Positions 28,476 through 40,295 of a stretch of 64,000 nt of DNA are shown here, piece after piece. Numbering within the stretch: the stretch's first letter is position 1; each line of letters starts with the position of its first letter. The notes below the pieces were generated by a model that saw nothing but the letters and a program-made list of their open reading frames with translations, had not been told where the DNA came from and made no database searches. The DNA comes from Roseibium album (lineage in GTDB: Bacteria > Pseudomonadota > Alphaproteobacteria > Rhizobiales > Stappiaceae), in assembly GCA_001404055.1 (NCBI GenBank), contig CXTY01000013.1, forward strand, positions 124,001 to 188,000, read 5' to 3'. The translations under genes and the position numbers were made by a program.

Positions 28476-28869
28476 CTTTCACCGTTTTAGGGCAGTATAT
28501 GGGAGGCATGAAACACGCTATAGAAGGCCTAGCTGCTTCGAACCATGAATTTGCGTGTTGCATAGCGCTCTTTTGCTCAACCCGCAATATCAGGAAGATT
28601 TACCTTAGCCGCTCTTAAAGCGATTTAATTTCAGAATACGGTCCCATTTAGGGTGAATAGTCTCACTTTTGTGGGTTCGCTGGAATTTTGCACTGCACAA
28701 TGCAATCCCGGGGAGAATTGAACGAAAGTTGTATTTTGTTTGAATAATGCGCTCTTTAACCAATCACTCACCTCTAGATGATTTTAAGACGTGAGTTTGG
28801 CGTTCCGATTAGATAAATATTGGAACAACAATGAATCATTCAGCTGTATTGCAGCACTGGAAGGCCGGA
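28476..28869. other. 394-bp non-coding divergent region between kdsA and galU
   Basis: No convincing gene was seen. It must hold the promoters of kdsA (minus) and galU (plus). It is AT-rich towards galU and contains an 18-bp imperfect palindrome at 28688-28705, listed separately. The open frame continues upstream of galU to 28831 but without a better start. Confidence 0.6.
28688..28705. promoter_or_regulatory. Imperfect 18-bp palindrome upstream of galU, candidate operator
   Basis: TTGCACTGCACAATGCAA has 14 of 18 positions symmetric (TTGCA...TGCAA half-sites) and lies about 165 bp before the galU ATG. Symmetry and placement suggest a dimeric regulator site; the regulator is not known. Confidence 0.4.
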
Positions 28870-29763
28870 ATGAAAAAAACCATTCGAAAAGCCGTATTAC
28901 CCGTTGCGGGTCTCGGCACCCGTTTTTTGCCAGCTACGAAGGCTGTTCCAAAGGAAATGCTGACGATCGTGGATCGGCCGATCATTCAGTATGTTGTCGA
29001 CGAGGCTCGGGCCGCGGGAATTGAACACATCGTATTTGTTACCGGACGAAACAAGCAGGTCATCGAAGATCACTTCGATATGGCTTACGAATTGGAAGAT
29101 ACGCTCAAGGCGCGCAACAAGACCGCAGCGCTTGAATTGCTTGAAGAGCATCGTCCGCAGCCTGGTTCCACCAGTTTTACAAGACAGCAGGCTCCGCTTG
29201 GTCTCGGACATGCAATCTGGTGCGCGCGCGATATCATTGGGGATGAGCCTTTTGCGATCCTCCTTCCCGATATGATCATTAAATCAAAGGTCAGCTGTCT
29301 CAAGCAGATGGTGGATTTGTATGACCAGACCGGTGGCAATATCATTGCGGTTGAAGAAGTTCCCGACGACCAGACCCACAATTACGGTGTCGTCGAACTC
29401 GCAGAAAAAATTAATGATAACGCTAGCCGCATTTCCAATATGGTCGAAAAACCGGCACCTGGCACAGCACCTTCCAACTTGATGATCACCGGACGCTATA
29501 TTCTTCAGCCCCAGATTTTTGACCTTCTTTCACATCAGGCTTCAGGTGCGGGAGGAGAGATCCAGCTCACGGATAGCATGCTGTCCCTGATGCAGGATCA
29601 ACACTTCGCCTCGGTCAAATTTGAAGGAACCAGCTATGACTGCGGTAGTAAAACCGGTTTCCTGACTGCCAACATTGCATTTGGCATGGACGACCCGGCA
29701 CTGGCTGAAGACCTTGTGCCGTTCATGCGGGAAATGATGCAGCGCCCCATTGCTGCGGAATAA
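28870..29763 (+). CDS. galU: UTP-glucose-1-phosphate uridylyltransferase
   Basis: A 297-residue nucleotidyltransferase making UDP-glucose for polysaccharides and cell-surface glycans. The start MKKTIRKAVLPVAGLGTRFL carries the sugar-nucleotide G-x-G-T-R loop, followed by KEMLTIVDRPIIQYVVDEA, GHAIWCARDIIGDEPFAILLPD, and VEKPAPGTAPSNLMITGRYIL. GGAAGG lies directly upstream of the chosen ATG; a longer in-frame start 13 codons earlier is unlikely. It lies about 100 bp before a UDP-sugar dehydrogenase, so the pair could supply UDP-glucose-derived precursors. Confidence 0.96.
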   Translation: MKKTIRKAVLPVAGLGTRFLPATKAVPKEMLTIVDRPIIQYVVDEARAAGIEHIVFVTGRNKQVIEDHFDMAYELEDTLKARNKTAALELLEEHRPQPGSTSFTRQQAPLGLGHAIWCARDIIGDEPFAILLPDMIIKSKVSCLKQMVDLYDQTGGNIIAVEEVPDDQTHNYGVVELAEKINDNASRISNMVEKPAPGTAPSNLMITGRYILQPQIFDLLSHQASGAGGEIQLTDSMLSLMQDQHFASVKFEGTSYDCGSKTGFLTANIAFGMDDPALAEDLVPFMREMMQRPIAAE

Positions 29764-29864
29764 AGACAATATCGGCTAGTGGGCTTGAAAAAGCGCAACA
29801 GAACCGATTAGGAGTGGCCGGGTCACTGTCTGGTGGGCTGGCCTTTCTCATTTCAGGAACCCCG

Positions 29865-31169
29865 ATGTCCCAACAATCTAGCTATATGAAAAAAATTGCA
29901 GTCATAGGCCTCGGATATGTCGGACTACCAGTGGCGGTTTCATTTGCTTCCAAAGGTTTTGATGTGCTCGGCTTTGATATCAGCCCAAAAAGGCTTTCGG
30001 AGCTGAAAAAGGGACAGGACAGCACATCATCTGTTAGTGCTGAAGACCTCTCGACTGACACTCTGACATTTTCCGCAAATGAGGAAGACCTTTGCGACCG
30101 GGATGTTCTGATTGTCGCTGTGCCAACGCCTGTCGATCAGACCAAGAAACCCGATTTGTCTCCATTCAAGAGTGCAGCAGAAACTGTCGGTCGCAACATG
30201 AAACCCGATGCCGTCGTTGTCTTTGAATCGACAGTTTATCCCGGTGCTACCGAAGAGGTAGCTGCCCCGCTGCTTGAACAGACGTCGGGTCTTGAACTGG
30301 GGCGGAATTTTGAGATTGGTTATTCGCCGGAACGCATTAACCCGGGTGACAAACAACGTGGATTTTCAGACATCACCAAGATCGTTTCCGCATCGTCTGA
30401 CAAAACCGCAAAGATGCTTGCTGAGCTATATGGTTCAGTTGTGACCGCAGGTATTCACCTGGCTCCCTCCATAAAAGTCGCGGAGGCGTCCAAGGTTATT
30501 GAAAATACCCAACGTGACCTGAACATCGCGCTGATGAACGAACTCTCGATGCTCTTTCAGCAACTCGATATAGACACGCGTGATGTGCTGGCTGGATCTG
30601 GAACCAAATGGAATTTTCTGCCATTCCAACCCGGTCTGGTGGGTGGTCATTGCATTGGTGTTGACCCTTATTACCTTACCCATAAGGCTCACGAGATCGG
30701 AATGACACCGCAGGTTATCCTGGCGGGCCGCGGAACGAACGAAGCAATGCCAGCCTTTGTTGCGGGCAAGATCATTCAGGAGGGCGTAAAGCTCGGTCTT
30801 CCGACACCTCCAAAAATTGCGATTCTTGGTGTCACCTACAAGGCAGATGTTCCCGACACCCGTAATTCCAAAGTTGTGGATCTGGTACGGGAACTTGAAA
30901 AGTTTGGTGCTGATGTTGCAGTGCATGATCCCTTGGCTGATCCAGCGGAGGTGAAAGCTGAATATGGAATCACTCTTTCAAACTATGAAACGTTGTTTGG
31001 CGCCAATGTTGTGGTGTTGGCAGTTCCACATTCGTACTATTTACAAGGGCAAAACGGTTGGGGAAAAATTGGCGGCATTTTGAATAACACAATAGGTTTG
31101 GTCGCCGATATTCCTGCTCTTCTGGATCGTGACAATATTCCCGATGGAATTACACTTTGGCGCCTTTGA
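29865..31169 (+). CDS. UDP-glucose/GDP-mannose dehydrogenase family protein (nucleotide-sugar dehydrogenase)
   Basis: A 434-residue NAD-dependent dehydrogenase that oxidises a nucleotide sugar twice to its uronic acid. The N-terminal Rossmann motif is KKIAVIGLGYVGLPVAVSFA, the middle domain has YSPERINPGD and NTQRDLNIALMNEL, and the catalytic Cys is in VGGHCIGVDPYYL. The spacing and ERINPGD resemble the WbpA/TviB branch (UDP-HexNAc dehydrogenases) more than classical Ugd, so the substrate may be UDP-GlcNAc or UDP-GalNAc. The ATG at 29865 was chosen; a second ATG lies seven codons further on. No polysaccharide assembly gene is nearby. Confidence 0.9.
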   Translation: MSQQSSYMKKIAVIGLGYVGLPVAVSFASKGFDVLGFDISPKRLSELKKGQDSTSSVSAEDLSTDTLTFSANEEDLCDRDVLIVAVPTPVDQTKKPDLSPFKSAAETVGRNMKPDAVVVFESTVYPGATEEVAAPLLEQTSGLELGRNFEIGYSPERINPGDKQRGFSDITKIVSASSDKTAKMLAELYGSVVTAGIHLAPSIKVAEASKVIENTQRDLNIALMNELSMLFQQLDIDTRDVLAGSGTKWNFLPFQPGLVGGHCIGVDPYYLTHKAHEIGMTPQVILAGRGTNEAMPAFVAGKIIQEGVKLGLPTPPKIAILGVTYKADVPDTRNSKVVDLVRELEKFGADVAVHDPLADPAEVKAEYGITLSNYETLFGANVVVLAVPHSYYLQGQNGWGKIGGILNNTIGLVADIPALLDRDNIPDGITLWRL

Positions 31170-31354
31170 GTTAACTGTTGTTCTTACAATGTTTCTGCAA
31201 TTTTCTATAGAAAAAGTAATGCGTCCATAAAATCGCCGAATGATAATCGTCGTGACTTCTATTTGTATTGTTTCGGGGATTACTCCAATTTTAGCATTCT
31301 GAAAAGGTTTTTGAATAGCATAATGATCGTGTTTCGTGAAAGGAGACGCTGATC

Positions 31355-31789
31355 ATGAAGAATAGAAAATTCTGGAAGATCGTAGCAACGGCTATCATCG
31401 GCACTGCATTGGTGACAGGTTCCGCGCTCGCAGAGACTTCCCTGGACAGCAGTGCATTTCAAAAAATCATCAAAAACCAGATGAACGCATTTGCGTCCGG
31501 TAATGCACGTGAGGCGTTTTCTCTAGCAACACCTTCCATGCAACAGCGCTTTGGATCACCAGAGTTTTTCATGGAAATGGTTCGGCAAGGATATCAACCG
31601 GTCTATAAACCCAAAAGCGTAACCTTCGGCCAGTCACGGATGACAAAAATAGGTCCTACTCAGGAGGTCTATGTCACGGGTCCCAAAGGCAAGGACTGGT
31701 TAGCGCTGTACAGTTTTAAAATGGAAGAAGATGGTACCTGGCGGATTTCAGGTTGCTACCTGAAACAAGCGAAGAACGTGTCCGCTTAG
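31355..31789 (+). CDS. DUF4864 exported protein
   Basis: A 144-residue protein with a Sec signal peptide (MKNRKFWKIVATAIIGTALV, cut near ALA|ET) and a DUF4864 domain: FQKIIKNQMNAFASGNAREAFSLATPSMQQRFG, then MVRQGYQPVYKPKSVTFG and WLALYSFKMEEDGTWRISGCYL. The fold is probably NTF2-like. No function is established for the family. AAAGGAGACG precedes the ATG. Its 3' end converges on tgt, with an inverted repeat between. Confidence 0.9.
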   Translation: MKNRKFWKIVATAIIGTALVTGSALAETSLDSSAFQKIIKNQMNAFASGNAREAFSLATPSMQQRFGSPEFFMEMVRQGYQPVYKPKSVTFGQSRMTKIGPTQEVYVTGPKGKDWLALYSFKMEEDGTWRISGCYLKQAKNVSA

Positions 31790-31809
31790 TCAATGATATG
31801 AAAATCAAT

Positions 31810-31836
31810 TTCCCGCTCTAGCCTAGAGAGCGGGAA
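31810..31836. terminator. Inverted repeat overlapping the tgt stop codon, probable shared terminator
   Basis: TTCCCGCTCT (31810-31819) and AGAGCGGGAA (31827-31836) form a 10-bp perfect stem with a 7-nt loop. The tgt stop codon (31823-31825) lies in the loop and the last tgt codons form one arm. The minus side continues ATTGATTTTC, a weak T tract. Confidence 0.65.
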
Positions 31837-32974
31837 TATCACCTTTTGCCCAGTCTGCCTTGGTCTGAGCATAGAAGTCCTCAAATCGGCCTTGCTCGAT
31901 CGCTTCCCGCATTCCCAGCATGAGCTGCTGATAGTAGGCAAGGTTATTCCATGTGAGCAACATGCCAGCAAGTCCCTCGCCTGCCCTCACTAGGTGATGG
32001 AGGTAAGCGCGACTGTAGGTACTGGTTGCCGGACAATCATTACCTTCGTCCAAAGATCTCGGATCGTCTTGATGTCGGGCATTCTTCAGGTTCACTTTTC
32101 CGTACCGCGTATATGCGAGACCATGCCGTCCGGCCCGTGTCGGCATCACACAATCGAACTGATCAATGCCACGTTTCACGCTTTCCAACAGGTCGTCCGG
32201 CGTGCCGACACCCATTAGATATCGCGGCTTGCCTGTCGGCATGACGGGCGTGGTGATATCAAGCATGCGCAGCATAACTTCTTGCGGTTCACCAACGGCA
32301 AGACCGCCGACGGAATAGCCTTCAAATGGCATTTTTCCGAGCTCTTCAGCTGAACGAATTCGCAGGTCCGGCTGATCACCACCCTGAACAATACCGTAAA
32401 GGCCCTGTCCCTTGAGCGGACCATTCATTTCTTCAAATTGCCTGCGGGATCGCTCCGCCCATCTGAGCGACAATTCCATGGCTCTTTGAATTTCTTCCTT
32501 TGGACTTGGCAACTTGATGCATTCATCGAGCTGCATCTGGATGTCAGAACCGAGAAGCCCCTGAATTTCGATCGAACGCTCAGGTGTCAAATGGTGTTTG
32601 CTGCCATCGATGTGGCTTTGAAAACGAACGCCATCCTCATCAAGTTTGCGAAGCTGTGCAAGAGACATGACTTGAAAGCCACCGCTGTCGGTCAGAATCG
32701 TGTGTGGCCAGTTCATGAACTTGTGCAGACCACCTAGCCGCGCAACCCTTTCAGCAGTTGGGCGCAACATCAGGTGATAGGTGTTACCGAGAACGACGTC
32801 AGCACCTGTTTGACGAACCTGTTCCGGGTACATGGCCTTGACGGTGCCTTGTGTTCCGACGGGCATGAACACAGGTGTGTTGACAATTCCATGAGGCGTT
32901 GAGATTTCACCGCGTCTCGCCATGCCGTCTGTTTTGATCAGCTTGAAGCCAAATTTCTTATTGTTGTCTGACAT
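31823..32974 (-). CDS. tgt: tRNA-guanine transglycosylase
   Basis: A 383-residue TIM-barrel enzyme that exchanges guanine-34 of GUN-anticodon tRNAs for preQ1 in queuosine synthesis. Blocks seen include [44 protein letters not shown] (catalytic Asp), [25 protein letters not shown], and [14 protein letters not shown]. The C-terminal zinc-site region appears altered ([25 protein letters not shown]), yet keeps the CxCxxC-like Cys and His only partly: one Cys of the usual set is visible here and the others are replaced. The ATG at 32974 gives the normal length. It follows queA by 10 bp, forming an operon for consecutive queuosine steps. Confidence 0.95.
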   Translation of the reverse strand: MSDNNKKFGFKLIKTDGMARRGEISTPHGIVNTPVFMPVGTQGTVKAMYPEQVRQTGADVVLGNTYHLMLRPTAERVARLGGLHKFMNWPHTILTDSGGFQVMSLAQLRKLDEDGVRFQSHIDGSKHHLTPERSIEIQGLLGSDIQMQLDECIKLPSPKEEIQRAMELSLRWAERSRRQFEEMNGPLKGQGLYGIVQGGDQPDLRIRSAEELGKMPFEGYSVGGLAVGEPQEVMLRMLDITTPVMPTGKPRYLMGVGTPDDLLESVKRGIDQFDCVMPTRAGRHGLAYTRYGKVNLKNARHQDDPRSLDEGNDCPATSTYSRAYLHHLVRAGEGLAGMLLTWNNLAYYQQLMLGMREAIEQGRFEDFYAQTKADWAKGDIPAL

Positions 32975-32984
32975 GGCCCAATCC

Positions 32985-34058
32985 TTAAACGGCGTTTTCT
33001 TGCGGGAACAGAAGTGATGCGTCCCCATAACTGTAAAACCGATACTTGCCCGCAACTGCGTGAGTATAGGCCGCTCTCATGGTTTCCAGGCCAGCAAATG
33101 CAGAAACCAGCATGAACAAGGTTGATCGCGGCAAATGAAAATTCGTCATCAAGGCATCGATTGCCTTGAAACGATATCCCGGCGTAATGAAGATGGTGGT
33201 TTCACCGGCAAATGGAGAGATCTTGCCGGTCGCTTGCGCAGAACTCTCCAAAATTCGCAATGAGGTTGTACCAACTCCTACGACCTTGTTACCACGCGCC
33301 TTTACAGCTCGAAGGGCAGCCGCTGTTTCAGCCGAAACTTCACCCCATTCTGCATGCATGGCGTGATCTTCGGTATCATCAGCTTTCACAGGGAGGAAGG
33401 TTCCCGCGCCGACATGCAAGGTTACCTTGTGTTGCTCGATCCCGCGGTCTTTCAAGGCATCTAACAAGTCCGGCGTAAAATGAAGCCCTGCAGTTGGAGC
33501 CGCAACAGCTCCGTCTCTGTCCGCAAATATCGTCTGGTAATCACTACGGTCCTGTTCGTCTTCACCGCGCTTTTGGGCAATATAAGGCGGCAGTGGAATG
33601 TGCCCCACAAGCGCGATTGCAGCGTCAAGTTCAGCGCCCGAGCGATCGAATACCAGTAGGACTTCGCCGCCCTCAGATTTTTCGGCAACGCGCGCTTTCA
33701 ACGCGGTCGTCTCGTTTTCAAAAACGACTGTGTCATCAACTTGCAGTTTCTTTGCAGGCCTGACAAACGCTCGCCATTGATCCGGGCCGGACCGCAGATG
33801 TAAAGTCGCGCCAATTTTGGCAACCACGTCGCCTCGGGCACGTATTCCTTCAAGTTGCGCGGGAATGACCTTGGTATCATTGAAAACCAGGGCATCTCCG
33901 GGTTCGAGCAGTACGGGAAGATCCCGCACGCCCATATCGTTCAACGTTGGTTCTTCTTGCGGACGCACAACAAGCATGCGCGCGGCATCGCGCGGGCGTG
34001 CGGGACGAAGCGCTATTCGCTCATTGGGTAGATCGAAATCGAATTGCTCGACGCGCAT
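32985..34058 (-). CDS. queA: S-adenosylmethionine:tRNA ribosyltransferase-isomerase
   Basis: A 357-residue QueA, converting tRNA-bound preQ1 to epoxyqueuosine using the ribosyl part of SAM. The family start [20 protein letters not shown] is present, with [24 protein letters not shown] and [11 protein letters not shown], plus the C-terminal [20 protein letters not shown]. The ATG at 34058 matches the family; an in-frame extension of 40 codons upstream is not supported. It is directly followed by tgt. The two enzymes act in sequence in the opposite order to transcription. Confidence 0.97.
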   Translation of the reverse strand: MRVEQFDFDLPNERIALRPARPRDAARMLVVRPQEEPTLNDMGVRDLPVLLEPGDALVFNDTKVIPAQLEGIRARGDVVAKIGATLHLRSGPDQWRAFVRPAKKLQVDDTVVFENETTALKARVAEKSEGGEVLLVFDRSGAELDAAIALVGHIPLPPYIAQKRGEDEQDRSDYQTIFADRDGAVAAPTAGLHFTPDLLDALKDRGIEQHKVTLHVGAGTFLPVKADDTEDHAMHAEWGEVSAETAAALRAVKARGNKVVGVGTTSLRILESSAQATGKISPFAGETTIFITPGYRFKAIDALMTNFHLPRSTLFMLVSAFAGLETMRAAYTHAVAGKYRFYSYGDASLLFPQENAV

Positions 34059-34300
34059 GGCGCTTTTTAACCGTGTATTTGCGGGATGTGCCAGTTCATT
34101 CAAATACCGAGTAATCGCCTCGAAAACTGGTGAGTTCAATCTGCGGCTCTTAAAGGGGGAGCCAGTCAAGGTCAACACTGTGCTGAAAGTTTCAAGATAT
34201 GAGTAGAAATCAAAGTCGACATGAAAGACGGAGGAAGTGCCAGGACGGCTTTAGACGAACTCAAAGTTTCGTTTCACAGTCGAAAAACCCATAAACGAAG

Positions 34301-34325
34301 CAGCGCGGGCCAATGACCCGCGCTG
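34301..34325 (-). terminator. Inverted repeat after the cytoplasmic cyclophilin gene, probable terminator
   Basis: CAGCGCGGG (34301-34309) and CCCGCGCTG (34317-34325) form a 9-bp GC-rich perfect stem with a 7-nt loop. On the minus strand only CTTCGTTT follows, so the T tract is weak. It separates coaD-ppi-ppi from queA-tgt. Confidence 0.55.
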
Positions 34326-34350
34326 AATTCTTTCAAATTGTCTGATCTGA

Positions 34351-34824
34351 TCAGGAAGCGTCGGCAGCAACCTTGATCGAAACAATGTTGTCCGGATCAA
34401 CAACAGGTTCGCCACGTTTGATCTTGTCGACATTTTCCATGCCTTCAATCACCTGACCCCAGACAGAATATTGTCCGTCAAGCCAGGGAGCGTCTGTAAA
34501 GCAGATGTAGAACTGGCTGTCGCCTGAATTTGGATCCATTGCGCGCGCCATGGAACACGTACCACGCGTATGTTTTTCCTTGCTGAATTCTGCTTTCAGT
34601 TTTTGACCTGATCCACCAGTACCGGTGCCTTGCGGGCAGCCTGTCTGTGCCATGAAGCCGTCAATGACGCGATGGAATACGATACCGTCATAAAATCCCT
34701 CGCGAACAAGTTCCTTGATGCGGGCAACATGTCCAGGGGCCAGGTCCGGCTTCATTTCGATAACGATCGATCCCTGGCTTGTTTCCATGAGCAATGTGTT
34801 TTCGGCGTCTTTGATGTCAGCCAT
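34351..34824 (-). CDS. Cyclophilin-type peptidyl-prolyl isomerase, cytoplasmic
   Basis: A 157-residue cyclophilin without a signal peptide. Core blocks are YDGIVFHRVIDGFMAQTGCP, GTGTGGSGQKLKAEF, GTCSMARAMDPNSGDSQFYICF and WLDGQYSVWGQVIEGMENVD. It lies just downstream of a close paralogue that carries a signal peptide (34865-35404), so the pair provides one cytosolic and one exported isomerase. It begins 40 bp after the paralogue and shares its transcript with coaD. Confidence 0.94.
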   Translation of the reverse strand: MADIKDAENTLLMETSQGSIVIEMKPDLAPGHVARIKELVREGFYDGIVFHRVIDGFMAQTGCPQGTGTGGSGQKLKAEFSKEKHTRGTCSMARAMDPNSGDSQFYICFTDAPWLDGQYSVWGQVIEGMENVDKIKRGEPVVDPDNIVSIKVAADAS

Positions 34825-34864
34825 TATTTTCTCCTAAGTGTTTATTTTGCAAGTGTCGCCAGGC

Positions 34865-35404
34865 TCATTGAGCGTCTGCTGCGACTTGCATCTTGATGAT
34901 CTTGTCTGGGTTCGCTGGTGGTTCACCAGGGGTGATGTTGTCGACCAAATTCATGCCATCAACGACTTCACCAAAGACCGTGTACTGGCCGTTCAGCCAG
35001 TCGCCGTCTGCAAACATGATGAAGAATTGTGAGTTGGCACTGTTTGGACTCGACGAGCGCGCCATGCCGAGCGTTCCGCGCTTGAATGGCGCCTTGGAAA
35101 ACTCGGCCTTGAGGTCGCGTTCCTCGGAGCCACCCATTCCGGTGCCCGTCGGGTCGCCAGTTTGAGCCATAAAGCCATTAATTACCCGGTGAAACACGAT
35201 GCCATCATAAAACCCCTCACGCGTGAGTTTCTTGATGCGTTCGACATGTTTTGGCGCAAGATCAGGACGAAGCTGGATAACCACGCGTCCGTCTTTCAAG
35301 TCGAGAAACAGCGTATTTTCAGGGTCAGTCCCTTGAGCACCGCCGGTGGCGGGCAGAATTATCAAGGACACGAGAAAGACCAATGTTGCAAAAAGTCGTG
35401 ACAC
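34865..35404 (-). CDS. Cyclophilin-type peptidyl-prolyl isomerase, exported
   Basis: A 179-residue cyclophilin with an N-terminal signal peptide (MSRLFATLVFLVSLIILPAT, cut near GGAQG). The isomerase core repeats the neighbour's motifs: YDGIVFHRVINGFMAQTGDP, GTLGMARSSSPNSANSQFFIMF and WLNGQYTVFGEVVDGMNLVD. It uses a GTG start with AGGAG six bases before it. It lies 34 bp after coaD. The duplication and retargeting are old, as the pair is common in this group; function is general periplasmic protein folding. Confidence 0.93.
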   Translation of the reverse strand: MSRLFATLVFLVSLIILPATGGAQGTDPENTLFLDLKDGRVVIQLRPDLAPKHVERIKKLTREGFYDGIVFHRVINGFMAQTGDPTGTGMGGSEERDLKAEFSKAPFKRGTLGMARSSSPNSANSQFFIMFADGDWLNGQYTVFGEVVDGMNLVDNITPGEPPANPDKIIKMQVAADAQ

Positions 35405-35438
35405 TGGAGACTCCTAAGGTTCAGGTCTGATGATTTAA

Positions 35439-35945
35439 CTACTCGCCGGAACTTGCTCGTCGGCGAAGAGGTTCCGCCACTGGGTCCGGCACAAATGCGG
35501 AGATTTCTCCGCCCATTTTTGCGATTTGTCTCACCAAGGTGGCAGTGATGTGGCGAACATTGGGGGAAGCAGGCAAAAACACGGTTCTGATATCTGGTTC
35601 AAGTGTGCCGTTCATTCCGGCCATCTGCATTTCATAGTCAAGGTCCGTACCATCTCTCAATCCACGTACGAGATACGCAGCTCTCTGATTTCGCGCGGTA
35701 TTGATGACGAGGTCGGAAAATGAAATCACATCAATTCGACTTGCTTCATCTTGCGAAAACTCCGCACGCGCGGAAGCGTGGATCAATTCAACCCGTTCTT
35801 CAAAAGAGAACAATGGAGCCTTGCCGGGATGTATCCCGATTGCAACGACGACCTTGTCTGCTAACGCCAATGACTGGCGCAAAATGTCCATGTGGCCGTT
35901 GGTAACCGGATCGAAGGATCCTGGATAAAGAGCAATACGTGTCAT
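35439..35945 (-). CDS. coaD: Phosphopantetheine adenylyltransferase
   Basis: A 168-residue CoaD, adding AMP to 4'-phosphopantetheine in coenzyme A synthesis. The N-terminus [20 protein letters not shown] has the T/H-x-G-H nucleotidyltransferase motif, and [20 protein letters not shown] is the C-terminal ISS-like motif. The ATG at 35945 gives the normal length. It heads the coaD-ppi-ppi group. Confidence 0.96.
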   Translation of the reverse strand: MTRIALYPGSFDPVTNGHMDILRQSLALADKVVVAIGIHPGKAPLFSFEERVELIHASARAEFSQDEASRIDVISFSDLVINTARNQRAAYLVRGLRDGTDLDYEMQMAGMNGTLEPDIRTVFLPASPNVRHITATLVRQIAKMGGEISAFVPDPVAEPLRRRASSGE

Positions 35946-36109
35946 GGTTCTTCCATACTCCGCCAATTGCCTCCCTTCAAGAGAACGTGCGGTTCAATAT
36001 GCCTTTTTTGGCCCAAAGGACATTTTGTGATGGTCATCACATTGTTCTTGCCAAGCCTGGGGCAATGTCGGGTCATCGAATTTGAATGGCGTGAGCAGGA
36101 GCCAAGGTA

Positions 36110-36526
36110 ATGAGGAGCAATAATTCAATCGACCAAACCGCGACACAAAATGCGGTGCGGCCTTTTACAATTCAGGCGAAAGCGGCTGACCCCGCAGCCC
36201 ACTTCAAAATGGCTGCTGTCTTCGTGCTGGCATTACTCACAATTATTGCAGCAGGCACGATGAGCATGTATCCAAGCAAAGCATCGCAGGCTGAAGAACT
36301 CACTACTTTGACGACACAGGGTTTGACAGCAATGAAATCCGACCGTGCCGTAAAAACCGGTTCAGGTAGCAAATGTGATGCACAAGCTTGGGGCGCATGG
36401 AGCGCGGATTGCGCAGCGGCGATCTCTGGAGCAAGCAAAGTACGCAAGGTTTCCTTTGTTACGGTCGAGAAATCTTCGCCAAGCGTAAATGAGACAATTT
36501 TGGCGCGGTATCCTGCGGCCAACTGA
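36110..36526 (+). CDS. Hypothetical membrane-anchored protein
   Basis: A 138-residue protein not recognised from any family. A 33-residue polar N-terminus is followed by one membrane segment (about 34-52, MAAVFVLALLTIIAAGTM), then a Ser/Ala/Lys-rich region. It contains two Cys (KCDAQAWGAWSADCAAAIS, about 90-104) that could form a disulfide if exported. AGGAG lies 9 bp before the ATG with a second AAGG close to it. It converges on gyrA across a terminator-like hairpin. A reverse-strand open frame over the same DNA looks less plausible. Confidence 0.65.
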   Translation: MRSNNSIDQTATQNAVRPFTIQAKAADPAAHFKMAAVFVLALLTIIAAGTMSMYPSKASQAEELTTLTTQGLTAMKSDRAVKTGSGSKCDAQAWGAWSADCAAAISGASKVRKVSFVTVEKSSPSVNETILARYPAAN

Positions 36527-36558
36527 TCTGAAAAGACCTTCATCCCCATAAACGGCAA

Positions 36559-36589
36559 ACAGCGGCTCAGGTTCCACCCTAGCCGCTGT
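36559..36589. terminator. Bidirectional terminator-like hairpin between the hypothetical gene and gyrA
   Basis: ACAGCGGCT (36559-36567) and AGCCGCTGT (36581-36589) form a 9-bp perfect stem with a 13-nt loop that can itself pair partly (AGG/CCT). T tracts on either side are short. Confidence 0.55.
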
Positions 36590-36618
36590 TGTCGTCTTTG
36601 AAGATACTAATCTAAGTT

Positions 36619-39441
<2,823 letters not shown>

Positions 39442-39659
39442 TCATTTGATTGTTATTGCTAACGCTTTTATATCCGATTCAAGTCTGCGTACCAAATCTG
39501 AGGCTGTTTTCTGAAAAAGTAAAAATTGTTTTGTAACAACAACTTACAAGAAGTATACACAGGACTTAAAAATGATTTTTGGCCAGCGGGTCGCGGTATA
39601 TGTGAAACCCCTATAGTAAGGCCGAAAATGAGCCTGAAAATCGCGCTCGGGGACAAGTG

Positions 39660-40295
39660 ATGCTCGACTATTTTATCAATGCCTTCGCCACCCTTTTTGT
39701 CACAATCGATCCCGTTGGACTGGCGCCTATGTTTCTTGCCATTACTGCAGGAATGAGCCAAGCAGACCGGCGCCGTGTTGCAATACGCGCAACCTTAACT
39801 GCTGCAGGTATTCTCCTGATATTCTACGCAGCGGGACAAACCGTTCTGAACGTACTTGGCATTTCAGTCTCTGCTTTTCGTGTCGCAGGCGGCATCTTGC
39901 TATTCATAATTGCGATAGAAATGATTTTCGGCAAACGGCAGGAACGCAAAGCGGAGACCGCTGAAAAGGCCATTGAATCGGATGCGCATCACGGTACGGT
40001 CAATGAACTCGCCATATTTCCACTGGCGATCCCCCTGATTTCAGGGCCTGCAACAATTTCCGCAATCATTCTGCTTTCCAGCCAGGCACCGGACCCTCTC
40101 ACCTATGCAGGTCTTGGCGGGGTTATTGCTGTCATTCTTCTCGCGTGTTTGGGGGCTTTCCTGCTTGCGGACAAGTTGGAGCGTCTTTTGGGCGATACGG
40201 CACAACTGGTTATCACCCGTTTGCTTGGTGTTCTGCTCGCTGCACTGTCTGTGCAGTTCGTTGCAGATGGCGTTTTGGCCTTCATTCAAACTTAG
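39660..40295 (+). CDS. MarC-family integral membrane protein (UPF0056)
   Basis: A 211-residue protein with six predicted membrane helices. The start FINAFATLFVTIDPVGLAPMFLAIT is the MarC family motif, and ELAIFPLAIPLISGPATISAIILL the second-half equivalent. MarC proteins were once linked to multiple antibiotic resistance but this was later not supported; the function is unknown. The ATG at 39660 is preferred over the GTG directly before it, with GGGGAC upstream. Its last 4 bp overlap the end of the convergent gene 40292-40675. Confidence 0.9.
   Translation: MLDYFINAFATLFVTIDPVGLAPMFLAITAGMSQADRRRVAIRATLTAAGILLIFYAAGQTVLNVLGISVSAFRVAGGILLFIIAIEMIFGKRQERKAETAEKAIESDAHHGTVNELAIFPLAIPLISGPATISAIILLSSQAPDPLTYAGLGGVIAVILLACLGAFLLADKLERLLGDTAQLVITRLLGVLLAALSVQFVADGVLAFIQT

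Noticed and set aside
36172..36558. Minus-strand open frame opposite the hypothetical gene at 36110
   Set aside because: The plus-strand frame has a better ribosome site and a coherent membrane segment; the minus-strand one lacks both.
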